In this document: one piece after another, positions 9,145 to 16,905 of the stretch | Numbering within the stretch: position 1 is the first letter of the stretch | How the letters are laid out: every line of letters begins with the position of its first letter | Origin: Rhizobium sp. WSM4643 | Lineage (GTDB): Bacteria; Pseudomonadota; Alphaproteobacteria; Rhizobiales; Rhizobiaceae | Length of the DNA: 64,000 nucleotides | Assembly: GCF_025152745.1 (NCBI RefSeq) | Contig: NZ_CP104040.1 | Span: forward strand, 2,232,001-2,296,000 | Direction: 5' to 3' | The notes under the pieces: model-generated | Databases searched by the model: none | Told to the model about the DNA's origin: nothing | What the model saw: the letters and a program-made list of their open reading frames with translations, nothing else | Program-made: the position numbers and the translations under genes

Positions 9145-9705
9145 ATGACCAAGGCCCTTCTGATCATCGACGTGCAGAACGCGATCCTCGCCGGCAAAGC
9201 CTCGCCTGAGCGGCAGCCTTACATCGATACCGCACTCGACGAGACCGTTGCGCGCTTGGCAGTGTTGCAAGAAAAAGCTCGGCAGGCGGGCGCGCAGGTC
9301 GTGCTCGTTCAGCATGACGGCGACGTTGGCCATCGGTTGGCTGTCGGCACGCCGGGTTGGGCCCTGCGCGACGAGATCGCGCCAAGGCAGGCCGAGGTCG
9401 TTGTGCGCAAGAAAAGCGCCGACTCCTTCTTCGAGACCGATCTTGCCGAATGCCTGCACGAACGATCAGTCACTCACCTCGTCGTCGGTGGATGCATGTC
9501 GCAATTCTGTGTCGACACCACAGTCAGGCGAGCCGTGTCGCTCGGATATGATGTGACGTTGATTGCCGATGGTCACATGACCGGCGACACAGCGACCTTC
9601 ACCTTCTCCGAGATCATTGCCCATCACAATGAAACGCTCGATGGTTTCGATGCCGGCAAGGCAACGGTAGAAATCCGCCCCGCCGCCGAGATCGAGTTTT
9701 CATAA
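9145..9705 (+). CDS. Isochorismatase-family cysteine hydrolase
   Basis: A 186-residue cytoplasmic hydrolase of the nicotinamidase/isochorismatase fold. The catalytic triad is visible as Asp9 (LLIIDVQNA), Lys90 (RKKSADSFFETDL) and Cys122 (GCMSQFCVDTT). The ATG at 9145 is chosen because the motif-bearing beta strand starts immediately after it; the frame upstream to 9010 would run through the terminator hairpin. The family splits amides, isochorismate or ureidoacrylates, and the sequence does not settle the substrate. It stands alone between the giant gene and the convergent synthetase-like gene, so context gives no clue. Confidence 0.85.
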   Translation: MTKALLIIDVQNAILAGKASPERQPYIDTALDETVARLAVLQEKARQAGAQVVLVQHDGDVGHRLAVGTPGWALRDEIAPRQAEVVVRKKSADSFFETDLAECLHERSVTHLVVGGCMSQFCVDTTVRRAVSLGYDVTLIADGHMTGDTATFTFSEIIAHHNETLDGFDAGKATVEIRPAAEIEFS

Positions 9706-9759
9706 ATTCTCAGACCACATGAGAACCGGGACCGCCTGGCAGCACCGGATTCCGATATC

Positions 9760-10644
9760 TCACCGATCGGCGGCTATGCTCCAGTTATAAATGCACCGAT
9801 CGAGACCGATGGCGATCTCAAGCACGAGCACGTCGTGGTCGAAGGCAGCTCCCTTCTTCGGCTGCGACCGGTAACGCTGCGGAAAATCCGTGCGTCGCGA
9901 GATCGAGCAGACCTCCATCCACTTGTCGCCATTGTCGACCTCGATATCCATCGTCACCTCGGAATAGCCCGGCAGCCGGTCGGAAGGTACGATCCGCGTC
10001 GGCAGATGGATCAGCGATGCGATCATCCGACGGACCGGCTCGAGGCATGCGGCGTGATAGTCGTTACCGCTATCGGCCGTGAAGGCGCATTGGAATTCAA
10101 GCTGCCAGAATTCCTTCAGCCGCATGTGTTTGGTCGGCTGTTCCTGCTCGCGACGATAGGATCTGCCGGCTTGCCAGACGCAGAGCGGCAGCCGTGTCTT
10201 GGAGTGATTGCCGAGAATATGCTGCATATAGATGTAGGTCGACGGCGTGGTCTCCGGTCTCAGCACCAGCGCGGTATCGCTGGTGGAGAGCTGCTCCTGG
10301 ACCCAGATATCGGCGTTCGAATAGGCGCTTGAAACAAGTGACCGCGGCATCAGCGCCGGCGCCTCGACCCTCCTGACATCCCAGGCCAGATTGACGGATC
10401 TGAGAAAACTGCGGACTTCTTGTGAGAAGAAGCCGATCATATGATCGCGCAGATGGATCTCGCGCTCCTCCCAATGGACGAGCGAATTGACATGATAAAT
10501 ATTGAGCACGGTGCCTGTCTCCCTGGCAGCCTTGATTGACGTGGTGAGGGGCTTTACGTCCAGCAGCGCGCCGGACGCCGATAGCGCCCGTACGTCACAG
10601 CAGGACGCGGAGACCTCGTCCGTCAAAAGCGCGCAAGATCGCAA
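9760..10644 (-). CDS. Class II aminoacyl-tRNA synthetase-like catalytic core, probable 5' frameshift
   Basis: About 250 residues carry a class II synthetase core: a motif 1-like helix and VEAPALMP, a motif 2-like segment with the arginines of VWQAGRSYRREQEQ and LKEFWQLEFQ, and a motif 3-like LEIAIGLDR near the C-terminus. It looks closest to glycyl-type synthetases but has no anticodon-binding domain, so it may charge a non-tRNA acceptor or act in modification. This frame has only a TTG start at 10644 without a ribosome site; a GTG at 10509 has GGGAG upstream. A short coding-like frame at 10595-10696 joins it cleanly if one base is removed near 10596, so the gene may be frameshifted. Function is unknown. 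Confidence 0.6.
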   Translation of the reverse strand: MRSCALLTDEVSASCCDVRALSASGALLDVKPLTTSIKAARETGTVLNIYHVNSLVHWEEREIHLRDHMIGFFSQEVRSFLRSVNLAWDVRRVEAPALMPRSLVSSAYSNADIWVQEQLSTSDTALVLRPETTPSTYIYMQHILGNHSKTRLPLCVWQAGRSYRREQEQPTKHMRLKEFWQLEFQCAFTADSGNDYHAACLEPVRRMIASLIHLPTRIVPSDRLPGYSEVTMDIEVDNGDKWMEVCSISRRTDFPQRYRSQPKKGAAFDHDVLVLEIAIGLDRCIYNWSIAADR

Positions 10645-10696
10645 CCTGCGGGCAGGTGCTGATATGACGGGAGATGGGCGCGCGCTTCGTGCTCAT
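10595..10696 (-). CDS. Short ORF, likely displaced N-terminus of the synthetase-like gene
   Basis: A 33-codon ORF beginning MSTKRAPISRH and ending GLRVLL-stop. Its third codon positions are strongly G or C, as in real genes here. The stop TGA overlaps the codons of the synthetase-like frame; deleting one T would read GLRVLLDVRALSASG and continue into the downstream protein. Upstream, TTGACA-N17-TAGAGA resembles a promoter that would leave almost no leader. Either the gene is broken, a base is wrong in this sequence, or the frames are translated separately. Confidence 0.4.
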   Translation of the reverse strand: MSTKRAPISRHISTCPQVAILRAFDGRGLRVLL

Positions 10697-10776
10697 GGCG
10701 AAATTCTCTACGTGCCCAGCCGGACATTGTCAAACGGCCGCAGCGAGCCGGACGTCGGTCGAAGGACATGGTGAGA

Positions 10777-10808
10777 CAAAAGGGATCATCTGTGGATGAC
10801 CCTTTTTT
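10777..10808 (+). terminator. Terminator-like hairpin upstream of the D,D-carboxypeptidase gene
   Basis: AAAAGGGATCATC and GATGACCCTTTTTT pair with one bulged A around a TGTG loop, ending in a run of six T on the plus strand. No rightward gene ends just before it, so it may insulate the carboxypeptidase promoter or end an unseen transcript. The A-run gives a weaker reverse version for leftward transcription. Confidence 0.6.
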
Positions 10809-10895
10809 GTTGCCCCGGTTCCTTCATTCCGTCACAAACCTTTTTAATCCCCTTGCGTTCAAGCTCATGACCAAACGATAGAGACAGCAACATTG

Positions 10896-11771
10896 ATGAC
10901 CAAGACGACATCCAGGCTCCTTGCCACCGCGCTCTCCTCTGCTTTCCTGATGGGCGCCGTCACGCTGGCTGAGGCCGGCCAGGCAAGTTTCGTCGTCGAT
11001 GCGCAGTCCGGCCAGGTCCTCGAAGGTTCCAATCAGGACGATCTGAACTATCCGGCGTCACTGACCAAAATGATGACGCTCTATCTCGCCTTCGAGGCCC
11101 TGCATGACGGACGCCTCAACTGGGACCAGAAGCTCACAATGTCGGAAAATGCCGAGAGCAAGGAGCCCTTCAAGCTCGCTGTCGGGGCCGGCCGTAAGGT
11201 GACGCTGCGCGAAGCGGTCGAAGGGATTGTGGTGCTGTCCGCCAACGACGCTGCTGTGGCGATCGCCGAGCAGCTTGGCGGCTCCGAACAGGCTTTCGCC
11301 AAGGAGATGACCGACAAGGCACGCCAGCTCGGCATGAAGGACACGGTCTTCAAGAATCCGTCTGGCCTTCCCGATCCGGAGCAGGTCACCACGGCGCGGG
11401 ATATGGCGACACTTGGCGTTTCGCTGATGCGGGACTTCCCCGAGGAGTTCAAGCTCTTCTCGATGCGCGGCTTCCAGTTCCGCGGCATGAAGCTGCGCGG
11501 CCACAACAACCTCATGTATCGCTATGACGGCGTCGACGGCATCAAGACCGGCTACACCGACGCATCGGGCTACAATGTCGTGACCTCGGCGTTGAAGGAT
11601 GGCCGCCGCGTGGTCGGCGTCGTCATGGGCGAAAAGACCGCGAGCATACGCGACGACAAGATGGCAAGCCTGCTGGACAGCGCTCTATCGTCGTCATCGA
11701 CCGCCACAGCTTCCACGACACCCGGCAGCCAGCCGGGAACGACGATGACGGATTCGCAACCGACGAAGTAG
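10896..11771 (+). CDS. D-alanyl-D-alanine carboxypeptidase (peptidase S11)
   Basis: A penicillin-binding carboxypeptidase of 291 residues that trims the terminal D-Ala of peptidoglycan stem peptides in the periplasm. The serine hydrolase triad of motifs is complete: S55-x-x-K58 (SLTK), S115-A-N117 and K217-T-G. An N-terminal signal peptide ends near LAEAGQA. The start is the ATG after a TTG at 10893. The protein stops soon after the catalytic domain with a Ser/Thr-rich tail, and it lacks the long C-terminal beta domain and amphipathic anchor of the larger DacA/DacC proteins, so membrane attachment is uncertain. The neighbouring Mla operon also serves the envelope but is on the other strand. 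Confidence 0.92.
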   Translation: MTKTTSRLLATALSSAFLMGAVTLAEAGQASFVVDAQSGQVLEGSNQDDLNYPASLTKMMTLYLAFEALHDGRLNWDQKLTMSENAESKEPFKLAVGAGRKVTLREAVEGIVVLSANDAAVAIAEQLGGSEQAFAKEMTDKARQLGMKDTVFKNPSGLPDPEQVTTARDMATLGVSLMRDFPEEFKLFSMRGFQFRGMKLRGHNNLMYRYDGVDGIKTGYTDASGYNVVTSALKDGRRVVGVVMGEKTASIRDDKMASLLDSALSSSSTATASTTPGSQPGTTMTDSQPTK

Positions 11772-11793
11772 CCCGAAAGCTTAGCCCGAAAGC

Positions 11794-12405
11794 TTAGATA
11801 GTCTTCAGCGTCCAGCTGACGATCTCGGAGGCAACCGTGGAGAAGGCGCGGTCGAGGCCCTTGACGAAGCCGTCATTGCCGCCGCCGGCCGGCGCCATGG
11901 CGCGGAACACCTTCTGGGCGCGCACCGAGCCGTTGCGGTCGTTGAGGATCTTGGCGGAGATCTCGACCACCGCCTGGTTGCCGTTCGAAGCATCGATCTC
12001 GAAGGAGCGGATATCGGTAACGACTTGGTAGTCGATCGCCAGCCCCTGCCCCGGCATGCCGACGCCGCCGAGCTTGCCGGAGTTCTCGAAGGCTTCCACC
12101 AGTTTCGACTGCACTATGCGCGGCAGCTTGTCGCCCCACTGCGCCTTCGAAAGATATTGGATTTCTGACGGCGAAACACGGATAACGATCTGCTCGCTGT
12201 CGAGCGCTCTCAGCGCCGTCGGGCTGGCAATCAAGATCTGGCGGGATTTGGCTGCGGGTCCACCCCCGTCGACGGCGGCGGACAGGTCATAGGTATCGTT
12301 CTTGGCCGCGGTGCCGCACCCGGAAAGGATCAGCGCCGTCAGCGGCAGTGCGATCACCGTTCCCCTGATCCAAGAACGGCGTGACGACAGATGCGATGCG
12401 ACCAT
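11794..12405 (-). CDS. PqiC/YmbA-type ABC transport auxiliary lipoprotein
   Basis: A 203-residue lipoprotein with lipobox LILSGC (acylated Cys30). The rest fits the transport-associated auxiliary lipoprotein family (DUF330, PqiC-like), including the conserved ending TVASEIVSWTLK. It is the last gene of an operon mlaE-mlaF-mlaD-lipoprotein, 26 bases after mlaD. In this setting it probably sits in the outer membrane and receives or passes phospholipid with the MCE protein. The sequence shows the lipobox and fold-family pattern; the docking role is inferred from related Pqi and Mla systems. Confidence 0.82.
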   Translation of the reverse strand: MVASHLSSRRSWIRGTVIALPLTALILSGCGTAAKNDTYDLSAAVDGGGPAAKSRQILIASPTALRALDSEQIVIRVSPSEIQYLSKAQWGDKLPRIVQSKLVEAFENSGKLGGVGMPGQGLAIDYQVVTDIRSFEIDASNGNQAVVEISAKILNDRNGSVRAQKVFRAMAPAGGGNDGFVKGLDRAFSTVASEIVSWTLKTI

Positions 12406-12431
12406 ATTCGGCTACCCCTGACTTCCCCAGT

Positions 12432-13802
12432 TTAACGCCGCGTCCGGCCGTCATATTGCTTGACCGTTTCCCCGCCGAAGATCAGGCGTTGCGGATTGCG
12501 GTCGAAGTTGGTGATCGTGTCGTTCAGATTGCTCACGGTTCCGCGCATGTCGTTGACGAGAGTCTGCACGTCGCGCAAACCACCGCTCGAGAATTTCTGC
12601 AGATTGTCGGCGATCGGCCCGATGCGCGAATTCAGGTTGTCCGCCACCTTCTTGAAGGATTCCAGCGTATCTCGCGCCTCAGTGAACAGCGATTGCGTAT
12701 TGTCGGTGCCGAGCAGCGCATCGACCTTGATGAGAATGCCGTCGATGCGGGTCGAGGCCGAATTCAGCTTGTTGGAAAGCTGCGACACGTCCTGGATCGT
12801 CTGGTCGATATCTTTCTGACGCGCGGAAACGGTGTTGGCGACGTCGCGGATCGAGGCGACGGCGACGCGCGCATCCTTGGTCGCCTGCGCGATATCGTCG
12901 ACCGAACCCTTCACCTTCTGGGGATCGATCTGGGCAACGAGCGTATCGACGCGGTCGAGTGTCGCCTGCGCCTGCTTGCCGAAATCGTTGAAGGTGGTGG
13001 CCGTCTCGTCGAACTTCTGGATCGCGCCCTTGAGGTCGCCCGAAGCATCGGCGACATTGGCGGTAATCTTCTCGGCATTGGAGACGATGTTGTCGATCTT
13101 CTGTGCATCGACCGCCTTGACCAGCTTTTCGACCGCTTGCAGCGTCGAATCGACACGACCGGAGACCGCCTTCACCGTGTTGGAGAGTTCACCCACGCTC
13201 TGCAGGAAGGAGTCGATATTGCCGGAATTCTTGGCAAGCGCATCCGAGAACGTCTCGGCATTCTTGAAAGTCTCGGTCAGCGGCCCGCGCGAATCTTCGA
13301 TGAAACCCTGAAGTTCACCAACCGCGTCGTTGGCACGATCGAGTATCTTGTCGGCGGTTGCCAGAAGATTGGTGACGCTTGACTGGTCGGCGACGATGAC
13401 GGCGCGTTTGCCGTTGTCGATCGCATGCTGGAGGATGCTTTCCTCGCCTTTCCGGCCGCCTGACAGTTCGATATAGGCGGCGCCCGTCAAGCCCTGGATT
13501 TCAAGGGCGGCCTTGGTCGAGGGGTAGATCGGCGCATCGGTGCGCACCTGGGTGAAGGCCAGTGAATATTGCGGATCGTCGGCATCGATCGACAAAGTCT
13601 GCACCGAGCCGATCTGGATGCCGTTGAAGCGCACCGGTGAGCCGACGCTGAGGCCGTTGGCCGAGCCCGGAATACGCACGATCAGTTCCGTCATCGGGCC
13701 GCCGCGGCCATATTCGGCCATCCAGTAGACGAAGCCGAAGGCAGCCGCGATCACCAGCACCGTGAAAAACCCGACAATCGTGTAATTGGCTTTGGTTTCC
13801 AT
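12432..13802 (-). CDS. mlaD: MlaD-family MCE substrate-binding protein
   Basis: A 456-residue inner-membrane-anchored protein of the MCE family. One membrane helix (about residues 8-28, VGFFTVLVIAAAFGFVYWM) precedes a single MCE domain (about 40-115, with GLSVGSPVRFNGIQIGSV). A long helical C-terminal region of about 300 residues follows, with repeated heptads. E. coli MlaD is only 183 residues, so this resembles the longer alphaproteobacterial and plastid TGD2 forms, whose helical tails may span the periplasm. It lies nine bases after mlaF. Its role is to carry phospholipid between inner and outer membranes. Confidence 0.9.
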   Translation of the reverse strand: METKANYTIVGFFTVLVIAAAFGFVYWMAEYGRGGPMTELIVRIPGSANGLSVGSPVRFNGIQIGSVQTLSIDADDPQYSLAFTQVRTDAPIYPSTKAALEIQGLTGAAYIELSGGRKGEESILQHAIDNGKRAVIVADQSSVTNLLATADKILDRANDAVGELQGFIEDSRGPLTETFKNAETFSDALAKNSGNIDSFLQSVGELSNTVKAVSGRVDSTLQAVEKLVKAVDAQKIDNIVSNAEKITANVADASGDLKGAIQKFDETATTFNDFGKQAQATLDRVDTLVAQIDPQKVKGSVDDIAQATKDARVAVASIRDVANTVSARQKDIDQTIQDVSQLSNKLNSASTRIDGILIKVDALLGTDNTQSLFTEARDTLESFKKVADNLNSRIGPIADNLQKFSSGGLRDVQTLVNDMRGTVSNLNDTITNFDRNPQRLIFGGETVKQYDGRTRR

Positions 13803-13811
13803 CTTATCCGG

Positions 13812-14657
13812 TCACTTTCCGCTGCTGTCGTGCCGCGCGGCAGTAGCGTTCTGCGGCACGATCGACCGCGCGCGTTTGCCCTTGAAATAGGCCTGCACCC
13901 AGGGATCGTCATAGGCCAGCATGTCGTCGATCGTGCCTTCCACCATTACTCGCTTCTTTCCGAGCACGGCAATACGGTCGCAGACCGAAAACAGGCTGTC
14001 GAGGTCGTGCGTGACCATATACACGGTCAATCCCAGACTATCGCGCAGGCTGGCGATCAGTTCGTCGAATTCGGCCGCGCCGATCGGGTCGAGGCCGGAG
14101 GTTGGCTCGTCCAGGAAGACCAGTTCCGGATCGAGTGACAGCGCGCGCGCAAGGGCTGCGCGCTTGATCATGCCGCCAGACAGTTCGGAGGGATATTTGT
14201 CGGCGGCATCTGCTGCAAGCCCGACCATACGGATCTTCAGATGCGCCAGCTCATCCATCAGCGAGGTCGGCAAGTCGAGATATTCGCGCATCGGCACCTG
14301 GATGTTTTCCTTGACCGTCAGCGACGAAAACAGTGCTCCCTGCTGGAACAGCACGCCGAGCCGCATGTCGAGCGCGTTGCGCTGCGGCTCGTCGAGTTCG
14401 TCGAAATTCTGGCCGAGGATCTTGATCGTGCCGGAGCGGCGCGGCAGCAGCCGGAGCACCGTGCGCATCAGCACCGATTTGCCGGTGCCCGACGCGCCGA
14501 CGAAGCCGAGGATCTCGCCGCGGTAGATATTGAGGTTCAGATTGTCGAGCACGACCTTGGAGCCGAAGCCGACGGTGACGTCGCGCGCCGACAGCACGAT
14601 GTCCCTTTCGTCCTTGTCTTCCGTATCGATCGGTTTCTCGTCCACGCGATTCGCCAT
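13812..14657 (-). CDS. mlaF: MlaF-family ABC transporter ATP-binding protein
   Basis: The 281-residue ATPase of the Mla transporter. Walker A is GASGTGKS at residues 54-61, the signature is ELSGGM, and Walker B is LVFLDEPTSGLDP. The chosen ATG follows the mlaE stop TAG by one base, implying translational coupling. A start at 14690 would overlap mlaE by 32 bases and add residues that look like an out-of-frame reading of the mlaE end. It energises lipid movement together with MlaE in the inner membrane. Confidence 0.92.
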   Translation of the reverse strand: MANRVDEKPIDTEDKDERDIVLSARDVTVGFGSKVVLDNLNLNIYRGEILGFVGASGTGKSVLMRTVLRLLPRRSGTIKILGQNFDELDEPQRNALDMRLGVLFQQGALFSSLTVKENIQVPMREYLDLPTSLMDELAHLKIRMVGLAADAADKYPSELSGGMIKRAALARALSLDPELVFLDEPTSGLDPIGAAEFDELIASLRDSLGLTVYMVTHDLDSLFSVCDRIAVLGKKRVMVEGTIDDMLAYDDPWVQAYFKGKRARSIVPQNATAARHDSSGK

Positions 14658-14658
14658 G

Positions 14659-15828
14659 CTAGAAGTCGATCGCTGCATAGAACATCGCAAAAAGCCCGTC
14701 CATCAGGATGACGACGAAAATCGCCTTCACCACCGAGGCCGTGACATGCTGGCCGAGCGATTCCGCGCTGCCGCCCACCTTCAGCCCCTCGACGGCGGCG
14801 ACGATGCCGATGACCAGCGCCATGAACGGCGCCTTGATCATGCCCGACAGCACAGTCGACAGCGTCACCGCCTCGTGCAGGCGCGACAGGAAATTGGCGA
14901 AGGTGATGCCGGAATAGCCCCAGGCGACAGCGGCAGCCCCTCCCAGCGAAGCGAAATTTGCCAGCACCGTCAAAAGCGGCAGCGCAATGGTCAGCGCCAC
15001 CAGCCGCGGGAAGATCAGCACGCCGATCGGGTTCAGCCCCATCACCTTCAGCGCGTCGATCTCCTCGCGCATCTTCATCGAGCCGATTTCGGCGGTGATC
15101 GCGCTGCCCGAGCGGCCGGCGATCATGATCGAGGTCAGAAGCACGCCGATTTCGCGCAATTGCAGGATGCCGACGAGATCGACGACAAAAACCTCAGCGC
15201 CGAAGTAGCGCAGCTGAAAGGCGCCCTGCTGGGCAATGATCGCCCCAATCAGAAACGACATCAGCAGGATGATCGGGACGGCGCGAACGCCCATATGGTC
15301 GATCTGGTTGACGATTGAGGCCGGTGAAACGCCGCTGCCGCGGCCGAATTTCATCTGGGCGCCGCGCACCGCCGAGCCGAGGATATACATGGCGGCAGCG
15401 AAATTGTCCCAGATCTCATAGGTCATTTTGCCGATCGGCGCGAAGATGCGCGCAATAAGCGAGACTTTCTCCGTCTGCTCCGGCTCGGGCTTGGCCGGCT
15501 CCTCGGAAAACATCTCCAGCATTTCGTCGATATGCGGATTGGTGCCTTCGAAGCGAACCACCCGGCCGCCCGCCTCTTCTTGTTTCTTCAGCCGGCACAG
15601 CAGCCAGATGCCGGCGGTGTCAATATCCGAAACGTCCGAGAGGTCTACGGTCAAGTCACCGGTCTTTTTCTGCAGCAGCTTTTCGAAATCGCGCAGCACC
15701 AGATGGATGTAGGCGCTGCGCCAATTTCCTTGAAGACGCACACGCTGTCCCGAGCCATCAGCCTGGTCGTCCACATCAAGGGAGGCGGCGTTGCGATTCT
15801 CGGCGTTCAAGATACTTGTGTCTTTCAA
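14659..15828 (-). CDS. mlaE: MlaE-family permease with fused N-terminal STAS domain
   Basis: A 389-residue protein. Residues about 20-110 form a STAS domain (LTVDLSDVSDIDTAGIWLL), the equivalent of separate MlaB in E. coli. Residues about 130-389 are the MlaE permease with five to six membrane segments and the family motifs RYFGAEVFVVD, IMIAGRSGSAITAEIGSM and DALKVMGL. The best start in frame is a TTG at 15828 with a poor ribosome site. It is the first gene of the operon, divergent from the epimerase gene over 102 bases. The fusion removes the need for a separate mlaB, and none is seen nearby. Confidence 0.9.
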   Translation of the reverse strand: MKDTSILNAENRNAASLDVDDQADGSGQRVRLQGNWRSAYIHLVLRDFEKLLQKKTGDLTVDLSDVSDIDTAGIWLLCRLKKQEEAGGRVVRFEGTNPHIDEMLEMFSEEPAKPEPEQTEKVSLIARIFAPIGKMTYEIWDNFAAAMYILGSAVRGAQMKFGRGSGVSPASIVNQIDHMGVRAVPIILLMSFLIGAIIAQQGAFQLRYFGAEVFVVDLVGILQLREIGVLLTSIMIAGRSGSAITAEIGSMKMREEIDALKVMGLNPIGVLIFPRLVALTIALPLLTVLANFASLGGAAAVAWGYSGITFANFLSRLHEAVTLSTVLSGMIKAPFMALVIGIVAAVEGLKVGGSAESLGQHVTASVVKAIFVVILMDGLFAMFYAAIDF

Positions 15829-15930
15829 GGCTTATAGCGACATTGCCGACTCGCGAAGCAGATCGTTCGTCGCCCGGCGCGTCAATATACAGAAGCACCG
15901 TGCAATTTCCATGCTCGTAGGAGAGCAATA

Positions 15931-16905
15931 ATGCCGCGCACCCTCGATATCCAGATGAATTCCTTTCCGATTGCCGGGACCTTCACTATCTCGCGCGGGG
16001 CAAAGACCGAGGCCGAAGTGATCACCTGCACGCTTGTCGAAAAGGGTGCGCAGGGGCGCGGCGAATGCGTGCCTTACCGCCGCTACGGCGAGACCATGGA
16101 GAGCGTTTTCGCCCAGATCGAGGCGGCGCGACCGCTGATCGAGGCCGGCATTTCGCGCAGCGACCTGCTATCGGCCATGCCGCCGGGCGCGGCCCGCAAC
16201 GCCGTCGATTGTGCCCTCTGGGATCTCCAGGCAAAGCAAACAGGAGACAGCGTCGCCGCCCGCCTCGGCATTGCCGCTCCGCAGCCGCTCACCACCGCTT
16301 ACACCATCTCGCTCGGCACGCCGGAGGTGATGGCCGCCCAGGCGCGCGAGCATGCCGGCCGCGCCCTGCTGAAGGTCAAGGTCGGCACCGGCGACGATGA
16401 AAGCCGCATCCGCGCCGCCGCGCCCGATGCCGCCATCATTCTCGACGCCAATGAGGGCTGGCCGGAGGCCGTGTTGGAGCGTCATCTCCATATCGCCGCG
16501 GAAGCAGGCATCGCCCTCGTCGAGCAACCGGTGCCGGCTGGCCGCGATGGGCTGCTCGCCGAAATCCGCCGCCCGCTCCTCGTCTGCGCCGACGAGAGCG
16601 TCCATCACACCGGCGATCTCGCAAGCCTTGCCGACCGCTACGACGCGATCAACATCAAACTCGACAAGACTGGCGGCCTGACGGAGGCGCTGTCGATGAA
16701 GGCCGAGGCCGAACGGCTCGGATTCAGCATCATGATCGGCTGCATGGTCGGTACCTCGCTTGCCATGGCGCCCGCCGTTCTGCTCGCCCAAAATGCCGAT
16801 TTCGTCGATCTCGACGGCCCGCTGCTGCTGGCCCGGGACCGCGAACCCGGCCTGCGTTACGCCGCTTCCCTGGTCTTTCCACCCGAAAGCACCCTCTGGG
16901 GCTGA
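15931..16905 (+). CDS. Enolase-superfamily dipeptide epimerase / N-acetyl-D-Glu racemase-like
   Basis: A 324-residue muconate-lactonizing-subgroup enolase. Active-site residues are visible: the K-x-K pair K148/K150 (LLKVKVG), metal ligands D172 (LDANEG), E198 (VEQP) and D221 (ADES), and the second-side lysine in NIKLDKTGG. This set matches L-Ala-D/L-Glu epimerases and the closely related N-acetyl-D-glutamate racemase DgcA, acting on peptidoglycan-derived or D-glutamate compounds. No dgcN is adjacent, so I give no symbol. An AGGAG ribosome site precedes the ATG. Its 3' end overlaps the convergent MFS gene by 49 bases, and that transporter could supply a substrate, though nothing proves it. Confidence 0.85.
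   Translation: MPRTLDIQMNSFPIAGTFTISRGAKTEAEVITCTLVEKGAQGRGECVPYRRYGETMESVFAQIEAARPLIEAGISRSDLLSAMPPGAARNAVDCALWDLQAKQTGDSVAARLGIAAPQPLTTAYTISLGTPEVMAAQAREHAGRALLKVKVGTGDDESRIRAAAPDAAIILDANEGWPEAVLERHLHIAAEAGIALVEQPVPAGRDGLLAEIRRPLLVCADESVHHTGDLASLADRYDAINIKLDKTGGLTEALSMKAEAERLGFSIMIGCMVGTSLAMAPAVLLAQNADFVDLDGPLLLARDREPGLRYAASLVFPPESTLWG

Noticed and set aside
10502..10774. A 90-codon plus-strand ORF ending just before a terminator
   Set aside because: It is antisense to the coding-like 5' part of the synthetase-like gene, and its composition looks like a shadow.
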